From: CAVTBX01 sp963733135
GTDB taxonomy: Bacteria; Actinomycetota; Thermoleophilia; Gaiellales; Gaiellaceae
Assembly (NCBI GenBank): GCA_963733135.1
Contig: CAVTBX010000010.1
Span: 186,001 to 250,000 of the forward strand
DNA: 64,000 bases
Reading direction: 5' to 3'
Below are positions 58,568 to 64,000 of this stretch, piece after piece (position 1 is the stretch's first letter; every line of letters begins with the position of its first letter). Both the position numbers and the translations under genes were made by a program. The notes beneath the pieces are model-generated. The model ran no database searches, was not told the DNA's origin, and was given only the letters and a program-made list of their open reading frames with translations.

Positions 58568-60075
58568 GCGTGCTCCTCTCCGCTCGGCTGGTCGACCGGA
58601 AGCACGAGGGTGAAGGACGAGCCGACGCCGACCTCGCTCTCGAGCTCGATGCGGCCGTGGTGGGCCTCGGCGATGGCACGGACGATGGTCAGGCCGAGCC
58701 CGGAGCCTTCGGACCTCCGAGTTCCGGTCCCACGCCGGAAACGCTCGAAGATCCGCTCGCGCTGACCCGCCGCGATGCCGGGACCCCGGTCGCGAACCCA
58801 GAAACGAGCTTCGCCGTCGGCAACGGACGACCCGAGCACCACCAGTGTTCCGTCCTCGCTGTAGCGAACCGCATTCTCGGCTAGTTGAACGACAGCCTGC
58901 GTGAGCCTCTGACGGTCGGCGACAATCACGCCGCGGCCAGTCGCCTCGACGGCCCAGGGGCGGTCCGCCAGCCCCTTCATCTTTCCCTCGAGCTCAGCGG
59001 TGAGCTTCGCGACGTCGACCGTCGAGAGATCGAGGACGTCGGGCTGCTCGTGCCTGGCGAGGAGGAGCAGGTCATCGACCATGCGAGCCATCCGGTCGAG
59101 CTCGTCGGTGACTAGCGCCAGCGTCTCCGCCCGTGTGTCGGGCGACGCTTCCAGCAGCTCGAGGTGGCCGCGCACGATCGTAAGAGGCGTCCGAAGCTCG
59201 TGGCCCGCGTCGGCAACGAAGCGCCGTTGGCCGCCAAAGGCCCGCTCGAGCCTTCCGAGCATCTCGTTGAACGTCGTCGCTAGCTGAGCGACTTCGTCGC
59301 GGCCGCGGACGTCGATGCGACGGCTGAGATCCGTCTCGGTAATCGCGCGCGCCGTCCGCGTCAGGGCGGTCACAGGCGCCACGACGCGCTCAGCCAGACG
59401 CCAGGCGAACAGGGCGCCGAGGAGGAGTACCGCCAGGCCGACTGCTCCTGCGGCGCGCGCGGCCGCCTCGACCTCGTCATCGAGGCGTCCGCGAAATATC
59501 GCGGCCACGAAGACTCCCGCGCCGTCGTCTCCGCGCACGAGCGGAATGGCGAGGTATTCGATCGGCCCGCCGGGCGTGTCGACTCGCCCCCGGTCGGCTG
59601 AGCGGAGGGTTGCCCAGCGAGCTACGAGGTCCGGATCCTGGTCGAGCGCGTACGGAATCACCTGCCGGCTTCGCAGGAAGGGCTCGCCGCCTACGAAGGT
59701 GAGCAAGGCCTCGTTTCGGGACGGCACGTTCCGGTCGAGGAAGACCTCGAAGATTCGCCGCACGTCTTCGTCGAACGGCATGCCGGTCTCGGGATCGTTT
59801 CCCGACGCGAGCCGGCGAAGCTCTGCGGCTTCCTGGACGAGCTCGCGGTCGATTCGCTGGTCGAGCTGAAGGTTCAGCACCATCCACGTGACGACGACCG
59901 ACGCGACGGTCGCGAGGGCGAGAACGCCCACGAACCACGCGAGAATGCGCGTCCGAAGGCTCTTCGGCGCCCAGCGCAGCCCGCTAAGGAGAGCAGGGCC
60001 CGCGCTGGGCGAGGCAGCCGCCGCGGCCTCCGTGTCCGCGTTCTCGCCGTCGGTGTCGACTGCTCTTGAAGTCAT
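58564..60075 (-). CDS. Sensor histidine kinase B
   Basis: The 503-aa protein has an N-terminal cytoplasmic stretch of about 35 residues, a membrane segment (ILAWFVGVLALATVASVVVT), an extracytoplasmic domain, a second segment, HAMP (ALTRTARAITETDLSRRIDV), HisKA with FVADAGHELRTPLTIVRG (His292), and an ATPase domain (LAENAVRYSEDGTLVVLGSS; RDRGPGIAAGQRERIFERFR; GSGLGLTIVRAIAEAHHGRI). Its promoter carries minus-strand direct-repeat boxes at 60126-60141. Confidence 0.92.
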   Translation of the reverse strand: MTSRAVDTDGENADTEAAAAASPSAGPALLSGLRWAPKSLRTRILAWFVGVLALATVASVVVTWMVLNLQLDQRIDRELVQEAAELRRLASGNDPETGMPFDEDVRRIFEVFLDRNVPSRNEALLTFVGGEPFLRSRQVIPYALDQDPDLVARWATLRSADRGRVDTPGGPIEYLAIPLVRGDDGAGVFVAAIFRGRLDDEVEAAARAAGAVGLAVLLLGALFAWRLAERVVAPVTALTRTARAITETDLSRRIDVRGRDEVAQLATTFNEMLGRLERAFGGQRRFVADAGHELRTPLTIVRGHLELLEASPDTRAETLALVTDELDRMARMVDDLLLLARHEQPDVLDLSTVDVAKLTAELEGKMKGLADRPWAVEATGRGVIVADRQRLTQAVVQLAENAVRYSEDGTLVVLGSSVADGEARFWVRDRGPGIAAGQRERIFERFRRGTGTRRSEGSGLGLTIVRAIAEAHHGRIELESEVGVGSSFTLVLPVDQPSGEEHA

Positions 60076-60125
60076 CGGGCCTTGATCGGGCTCCTGAATC
60101 GTGCCCGCCCGTGCCCAGAGAACCC

Positions 60126-60141
60126 TAAGACGGGGATGAGA
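60126..60141 (-). promoter_or_regulatory. Direct-repeat box upstream of the HK-B/RR-B operon
   Basis: On the minus strand TCTCA (60137-60141) and TCTTA (60126-60130) are exactly 11 bp apart. The plus-strand boxes for kinase B begin 5 bp further on, so a tail-to-tail pair serves the divergent promoters; ATGAGA-ATTC-TCTCAT is the junction. Confidence 0.6.
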
Positions 60142-60145
60142 ATTC

Positions 60146-60172
60146 TCTCATTCTGGTCTTAGACCGACCTTA
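60146..60172 (+). promoter_or_regulatory. Triple 11-bp direct repeat upstream of kinase B
   Basis: TCTCA (60146), TCTTA (60157) and CCTTA (60168) are spaced 11 bp apart. TAGCGT at 60184-60189 is a possible -10, 8 nt before the ATG. Confidence 0.68.
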
Positions 60173-60197
60173 GCTCGCCTCCCTAGCGTCGGTCTCG

Positions 60198-61109
60198 ATG
60201 GCCGGCCGGAGCACGTGGAATTTCGCCGAGGGCGACGAGATCGCCCCCGGTCGCTACGCCGTCGAGCTCCTGGGGGGCGGACAGCGATATGAGGCATACC
60301 TGGCCTGGGACGACGACCTGCTCGCGCTCGTCACCGTGAAGATCCTGAGACCCCGACTCGTGTCCGAGGCCGGGCCGCTGAGGGGCTTGGCCGGCGAAGC
60401 GCGAATGCTGGCAGCCACCAATCATCCGGCCATCGTCCGGGCATTCGACGCCGTGCTGGGCGGGCCTCGGCCTCATCTCGTCCTCGAGTATCTGGACGGT
60501 CCGAGGCTCTCGACGCTCGTTCGGCGTCACGGGATGGTTGTCGAGCAGCTCCTCCCGCTCGCGCTCGAGCTCACCTCGGCGCTCCATTACCTCTCGACGC
60601 GGAAGATCGTCCATCTGGACGTCAAGCCGCGGAACATCATCATGGCCCCCTCGCCGCGTCTGATCGACCTGAGCGTCGCGGTGTCGTTCCACGAGGTTTC
60701 CCGGCTCGAAACACCGACTGGCACCGATGCCTACATGGCGCCCGAGCAGTGTGTGCCTGCCCGGTTCACGGAGATCGGACCCGAGAGCGATGTGTGGGGT
60801 TTCGGCGTCACCCTCTTCGAGGCGCTCGCGCGCCGGCTCCCTTTCCCTCAGCCCTCGAAGGACCCCTCCGCGCCCGTCGGCGACAGGTACCCGCAGGTCG
60901 TGCGTGACCCTCATCCGCTGCCCGATTCGGTCCCGGCGCCTCTGGCCGAGGTAGTCAGCGCGTGCCTGGCGAAGCTGCCTCAGGATCGGCCGAGTGCCGA
61001 GGAGCTTCACCGGACGCTCGAGCCATGGGTCGCCGAGCTGCCCAAGCCTCGAATCGGCCTCTTCCGGCCCGGCGGTCGTGTCCGGAAGAGCGTGTTCGAG
61101 CTGCGATAA
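60198..61109 (+). CDS. Soluble serine/threonine protein kinase B
   Basis: The 303-aa protein is a close paralogue of kinase A. Both start EGDEIAPGR and share LLGGGQRYEAYLAWDDDLLA, the catalytic loop HLDVKPRNII (Asp141), YMAPEQC, and end with a basic FRPGGRVRKS tail. DFG is replaced by DLS. No membrane segment is present. It is divergent from HK-B and is followed by an exported repeat protein. Confidence 0.88.
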   Translation: MAGRSTWNFAEGDEIAPGRYAVELLGGGQRYEAYLAWDDDLLALVTVKILRPRLVSEAGPLRGLAGEARMLAATNHPAIVRAFDAVLGGPRPHLVLEYLDGPRLSTLVRRHGMVVEQLLPLALELTSALHYLSTRKIVHLDVKPRNIIMAPSPRLIDLSVAVSFHEVSRLETPTGTDAYMAPEQCVPARFTEIGPESDVWGFGVTLFEALARRLPFPQPSKDPSAPVGDRYPQVVRDPHPLPDSVPAPLAEVVSACLAKLPQDRPSAEELHRTLEPWVAELPKPRIGLFRPGGRVRKSVFELR

Positions 61110-61115
61110 GGGCTT

Positions 61116-61142
61116 TCTCACCACCGTCTTACCACTGTCTTA
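61116..61142 (+). promoter_or_regulatory. Triple 11-bp direct repeat upstream of exported protein B
   Basis: TCTCA (61116), TCTTA (61127) and TCTTA (61138) are exactly 11 bp apart and begin 7 bp after the kinase B stop. They indicate a separate promoter for the exported protein. Confidence 0.7.
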
Positions 61143-61192
61143 AGCCGCAAGGGCACCGTGGTCTCAGCAATCGGATCACAGGAGGAAACGAC

Positions 61193-61714
61193 ATGGGCAT
61201 CGGAAAACTCGCAGTTCTCCTCGTCGCGGCAGCCTTCGCGTTCGCAGGCCTGGGAGCGGCACTCACCGAATGGGCGCGGTCGGACGCCGGGGAGCCCATC
61301 CAGCTCGCGGCGGACCCGCGAAAGCAGGACGGCGACGACGAGCTCGCGGCCGACGACGACGACCGAGAGCGCGGCGACGGGGACGGCACGCGTGGCAACG
61401 ACGGCACCAGCGGAGGCGACAACACCGGCGACGGCGACCGCACCCGCGGCAACGACGGCACCAGCGGAGGCGACAACACCGGCGACGGCGACCGCACCCG
61501 CGGCAACGACGGCACCAGCGGCGGCGACAACACCGGCGACGGCGACCGCACCCGCGGCAACGACGGCACCAGCGGCGGCGACAACACCGGCGACGGCGAC
61601 TTCACAGCCGGTAACGACGGAACCGGCGGAGGCGACAACACGTACGCGGCTCCGGCGGGCGGCGGTGGCGGTGACGACAGCGGCGGAGGAACCAGCGGCG
61701 GCGGCGACACCTAG
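61193..61714 (+). CDS. Exported protein B with 18-residue tandem repeats
   Basis: The 173-aa protein has a signal peptide (MGIGKLAVLLVAAAFAFAGL, then GAALTEWARS) and an acidic stretch (DDELAADDDDRERGDGDG). Four near-identical 18-residue repeats GDRTRGNDGTSGGDNTGD follow, encoded by 54-bp units, then a diverged fifth and a Gly-rich tail. AGGAGGAAACGAC gives a strong ribosome-binding site. The repeated NDG/DNTGDGD phrases resemble calcium-binding acidic loops; this is an inference. It parallels exported protein A. Confidence 0.8.
   Translation: MGIGKLAVLLVAAAFAFAGLGAALTEWARSDAGEPIQLAADPRKQDGDDELAADDDDRERGDGDGTRGNDGTSGGDNTGDGDRTRGNDGTSGGDNTGDGDRTRGNDGTSGGDNTGDGDRTRGNDGTSGGDNTGDGDFTAGNDGTGGGDNTYAAPAGGGGGDDSGGGTSGGGDT
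61395..61600 (+). repeat. 54-bp tandem repeat inside exported-protein gene B
   Basis: About four units of 54 bp, almost identical at the DNA level, encode GDRTRGNDGTSGGDNTGD. Low divergence between units suggests recent expansion, and unit number may vary among strains. Confidence 0.8.
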
Positions 61715-61728
61715 CCCATCAGCCCGCT

Positions 61729-61759
61729 GAGAGAGCCCCGCGGGCAGCGGGGCTCTCTC
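61729..61759. terminator. Bidirectional hairpin terminator
   Basis: GAGAGAGCCCCG (61729-61740) pairs with CGGGGCTCTCTC (61748-61759) around a 7-nt loop, between the convergent exported-protein and SRPBCC genes. Confidence 0.75.
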
Positions 61760-61772
61760 GTGGTCCGGCCTC

Positions 61773-62276
61773 TCAGCGAAGCGAGACCGCGACCTCCTCG
61801 AGGAGGTCGAGCGCGTCCTGAAGGCCGGCCTCCATGCCGGACTCGATGATGGCATCCCGCGAGACCTGGTTTTCCGCCTGGACGAGGACCGTCAGGGTTG
61901 TGCGCCCGTCGGTCTCGGTGAACGTCGCGGTATTCACCGTCGTGCCCTCCTCCTCCGAGACGCCCTCGGGCAGGCCCTCGTAGACCTCCGTCGAGACGAG
62001 CCGCTCGTTCGGGAGGATCTCACGGAACTCACCGTGGAAGCCGACCTCGAGCCCGCCCTCGGCCACCATGACGTAGCGCCACTCGCCGCCGACGCGCAGG
62101 TCGATCTCGCAGACGGTCATCTCACCGCGCTTCGCGTGCCACCACCGCCGGACCAGTTCCGGTGTCGTCCACGCTTCGTAGACGAGGTGCTTGGGTGCGT
62201 CGAACTCCCGGATGATGAGGATCTGCTCGTCAGTCGGAAGCGTCACCGTCGCCGTCCCGCTACTCGTCACTGCCAT
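61773..62276 (-). CDS. SRPBCC/AHSA1-family protein
   Basis: The 167-aa protein (REFDAPKHLVYEAWTTPELV, RRWWHAKRGEMTVCEIDLRV, GGEWRYVMVAEGGLEVGFHG) has the START-like AHSA1 fold common in actinobacteria. It overlaps the ArsR-type regulator by 17 nt, the usual ArsR-SRPBCC pair. Ligand unknown. Start is ATG 62276 with AAGGAGG-like purines upstream. Confidence 0.88.
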   Translation of the reverse strand: MAVTSSGTATVTLPTDEQILIIREFDAPKHLVYEAWTTPELVRRWWHAKRGEMTVCEIDLRVGGEWRYVMVAEGGLEVGFHGEFREILPNERLVSTEVYEGLPEGVSEEEGTTVNTATFTETDGRTTLTVLVQAENQVSRDAIIESGMEAGLQDALDLLEEVAVSLR

Positions 62277-62613
62277 CTCCTTCCTCCTTCTCTTTGAGTT
62301 CCTCCAGCACGACATCGAGCTGCTCGAACCGCTCCGCCCACGTGCCCTCGTAGGCCTGCACCCAGTCGTGGACGGGCTTCAGCGCAAGACCGTTCAGCCG
62401 ATAGAGCCGCTGCCTTCCCCGCTCGCGCACGTCGACCGCGCCAACCTCCCTGAGCACTCGCAGGTGCTTCGACACCTGAGGCTGAGCTAGTCCGAGTTGC
62501 CGCACGAGGTTGTTCACCGGCTGCTCGCCGCCGGCGAGAACGTCCAGGATCTGCCGCCGCCGAGGCTCGGCTATCGCATTGAATGAGTCGGTCGTGGTCG
62601 CTGCTCGTGCCAT
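62260..62613 (-). CDS. ArsR-family transcriptional regulator
   Basis: The 117-aa protein has the winged helix AIAEPRRRQILDVLAGGEQP, VNNLVRQLGLAQPQVSKHLR, VLREVGAVDVRERGRQRLYR of ArsR-type repressors, without the metal-binding cysteines of arsenic sensors. TATATT ends 6 nt before the ATG within an AT-rich dyad, so it is probably autoregulated. SRPBCC gene overlaps its end. Confidence 0.9.
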   Translation of the reverse strand: MARAATTTDSFNAIAEPRRRQILDVLAGGEQPVNNLVRQLGLAQPQVSKHLRVLREVGAVDVRERGRQRLYRLNGLALKPVHDWVQAYEGTWAERFEQLDVVLEELKEKEEGDGSDE

Positions 62614-62618
62614 GTCCG

Positions 62619-62642
62619 CAATATATACCTATATCGGCATAT
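62619..62642. promoter_or_regulatory. AT-rich operator between ArsR and PPOX genes
   Basis: The interval is strikingly AT-rich and contains ATAT-CGGC-ATAT (62631-62642), a dyad over the -10 of the arsR-type gene. It is likely the operator of this regulator for both divergent genes. Confidence 0.5.
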
Positions 62643-62664
62643 GTCAAGCAAAGGAGAAACGGCG

Positions 62665-63123
62665 ATGGCACACGAGGACACGGCCACGTTGGCCAGGCAG
62701 ATTGTCGATGCGAACCGGTACATGACCCTCGCGACCGCGGACGGCGCGGGAAACCCATGGGCGACTCCGGTTTGGTACGCACACGAGGGTTACACCGACT
62801 TCCTGTGGGTGTCGCGGCCCGACGCTCTTCACTCCGTCAACGTCGCGGGCCGGCCGGCGCTTGGCCTCGTCATCTTCGACTCGACAGCGCCTGTTGGCGC
62901 CGCGCAGGCCGTTTACGTCGACGCGCGCGCGGACGAGGTGCCGGCGATGGAACGAAAGAGCCGGATCGAGACCTACTCGCGGAGATCCGAGCAGGACGGA
63001 GCCGGCCCCTGGCGCGAGGTGGATGTGAGTGCGCCCTCGCCGCACCGTCTCTACCGCGCGACCGCGTCTCGGCTCTACGTGCTCGGGTCAGGCGACCGGC
63101 GGGTGGCCGTCACGCTCTCGTGA
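62665..63123 (+). CDS. PPOX-class FMN-binding split-barrel protein
   Basis: The 152-aa protein (MAHEDTATLARQIVDANRYM, TLATADGAGNPWATPVWYAH, GPWREVDVSAPSPHRLYRAT) has the pyridoxamine-oxidase-like fold used by FMN/F420 enzymes. AAAGGAGAAACGGCG before ATG 62665 favours this start over 62641. It is divergent from the ArsR regulator. Confidence 0.84.
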   Translation: MAHEDTATLARQIVDANRYMTLATADGAGNPWATPVWYAHEGYTDFLWVSRPDALHSVNVAGRPALGLVIFDSTAPVGAAQAVYVDARADEVPAMERKSRIETYSRRSEQDGAGPWREVDVSAPSPHRLYRATASRLYVLGSGDRRVAVTLS

Positions 63124-63139
63124 GCGCGAAGAGCTCCAG

Positions 63140-63550
63140 CTAGCCCTCCGGGAGCGCTGCCATGTCCATGTAGATGAACGACCACTGGTGTCCGTCGAGG
63201 TCGGTGAAGCCGCGCATGTACATGAACCCCTGGTCGTCTGGCTTTCCGAGCTCCTCGGCGCCCGCGACGAGCGCCTTCTCCGTCAGGTCGTCGACCTGCT
63301 CCCGGCTCTCAGCAGAGAGACCTACGATCACCTCGCGGCTTTGGGAGGTGTCGGCGATGCCCCGTGGCTCGATGAAACCCTTGAAGAACGGCTCCACGAC
63401 GAGCATGGCCGAGGTCTCGTCGCTGATGATCATCCGGGTCGCGTTCTCGTCCGTGAACTCCGGGTCGAACGAGAAGCCGAGCGCGCCGAAGAACTCGGTC
63501 GCCTTGGACAGATCCTTCACGGGCAGGTTGATGAACGTCAGCGTTGGCAT
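63140..63550 (-). CDS. VOC-family glyoxalase-like protein
   Basis: The 136-aa protein (PTLTFINLPVKDLSKATEFF, MIISDETSAMLVVEPFFKGF, MYMRGFTDLDGHQWSFIYMD) is a single VOC module of the lactoylglutathione-lyase/bleomycin-resistance type. DGHQW supplies the C-terminal metal-site pattern. Substrate unknown. It converges on the PPOX gene. Confidence 0.85.
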   Translation of the reverse strand: MPTLTFINLPVKDLSKATEFFGALGFSFDPEFTDENATRMIISDETSAMLVVEPFFKGFIEPRGIADTSQSREVIVGLSAESREQVDDLTEKALVAGAEELGKPDDQGFMYMRGFTDLDGHQWSFIYMDMAALPEG

Positions 63551-63664
63551 GGTGAGCTCCCTTCTTTCGTTTGTCGGTCTTAGGACCGTCGTCCTAGGTG
63601 AGACTCATCGGAGCGGGCGTGTGTGATGGTGTCCTCTCCGGCACCAAGTCTGGAAGGGAGGTCG

Positions 63665-64000
63665 ATGGCTGGGCCGCTTGAAGGCAGAGTCGCTTTGGTC
63701 GCTGGTGCTACCCGGGGCGCAGGCCGCGGCACCGCAATCGCGCTCGGCGAAGCAGGAGCGACCGTGTACTGCACGGGACGCAGCACGCGCGAGGCACGCT
63801 CCGAGTACGACCGGCCCGAGACGATCGAGGAGACTGCCGAGCTCGTGTCTGAGGCCGGCGGCACGGGCATCGCAGTCGCGGTCGACCATCTCGAGCCGAG
63901 TCAGGTCGAGGCGCTCGTGCAGCGAATCGAGGCCGAGAGCGCCCAACTCGACGTCTTGGTCAACGACATCTGGGGCGCCGAGCTCCTCTTCGAGTGGAAC
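63665..64000 (+). CDS. SDR-family oxidoreductase, cut by window end
   Basis: The visible 112 codons begin MAGPLEGRVALVAGATRGAG (a TGxxxGxG-like NAD(P) loop with AGATRGAGRG) and continue YCTGRSTREARSEYDRPETI, AVAVDHLEPSQVEALVQRIE and LDVLVNDIWGAELLFEW. The Asp-Ile-Trp-Gly segment matches DHRS1-like SDRs. GGAAGGGAGGTCG before the ATG is a strong ribosome-binding site. The C-terminal part is off the window. Confidence 0.88.
   Translation, partial: MAGPLEGRVALVAGATRGAGRGTAIALGEAGATVYCTGRSTREARSEYDRPETIEETAELVSEAGGTGIAVAVDHLEPSQVEALVQRIEAESAQLDVLVNDIWGAELLFEWN

Overview
The window is a stretch of high-GC (by eye about two-thirds G+C), gene-dense chromosome. Codon use, many GTG/TTG starts, split three-part glutamate-synthase genes, a hopanoid pathway and numerous -10 elements placed 6-7 nt before start codons (leaderless transcripts) point to an actinobacterium. 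A deep-branching one (Thermoleophilia/Gaiellales-like) is my best guess; this is an inference from gene content, not a computed placement. No rRNA, tRNA, CRISPR array, phage or complete insertion sequence was recognised.

Layout. 0-7.6 kb: the 3' part of an M1 metallopeptidase, a dimethylglycine/sarcosine dehydrogenase-like flavoprotein with a choline-kinase-like gene, Nudix, nitroreductase, EamA transporter and a double-VOC protein. 7.9-13.1 kb: a minus-strand operon encoding a glutamine synthetase-like enzyme, three separate glutamate-synthase-type subunits (GlxB/C/D = MgsA/B/C type) and an unrecognised 145-aa protein. 14.7-20.7 kb: purine genes purD-purE-(hydrolase)-purB-purC-purS-purQ. 21.5-29.4 kb: a membrane-anchored DUF4015-like protein, then a hopanoid block (squalene-hopene cyclase, hpnA, hpnH, hpnG) and ispH. 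29.7-36.3 kb: prephenate dehydratase with a possible leader peptide, small secreted proteins, a deacetylase, SDR, a 5'-3' exonuclease, a delta-60-repeat protein and PlsC. 36.3-41.9 kb: topoisomerase III, a primary-type sigma factor, a LuxR-type regulator and an HD-GYP protein. 42-45.7 kb: squalene-forming genes (hpnE and a fused hpnC-hpnD) and an aldo/keto reductase. 45.7-52.4 kb: CoA transferase, PPOX protein, APC permease, a second glutamine-synthetase-like ligase and a hairpin-rich repeat array. 52.4-61.7 kb: the most unusual region. 61.8-64 kb: ArsR/SRPBCC pair, PPOX and VOC proteins and a truncated SDR.

The 52.9-61.7 kb region holds two parallel modules. Each has an OmpR-type response regulator, a sensor kinase, a soluble serine/threonine kinase (the two are clear paralogues) and an exported Asp-rich low-complexity protein; a PepSY protein and a lipoprotein accompany the first. 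Reading the promoter regions by eye, seven of them carry 11-bp-phased direct repeats of TCTCA/TCTTA, as expected for an OmpR/PhoB-type operator. I infer one shared envelope-signalling regulon; it is the best candidate here for an undescribed system.

Two families of non-coding elements are dispersed in the window. One is four copies of a 171-187 bp element with about 20-bp terminal inverted repeats beginning CTAG, often supplying the stop codon of the flanking gene. The other is two copies of a roughly 160-bp long foldback with an identical 15-nt apex. At least eight one- or two-base frameshifts break otherwise intact housekeeping genes; most look like sequence or assembly indels rather than real decay.
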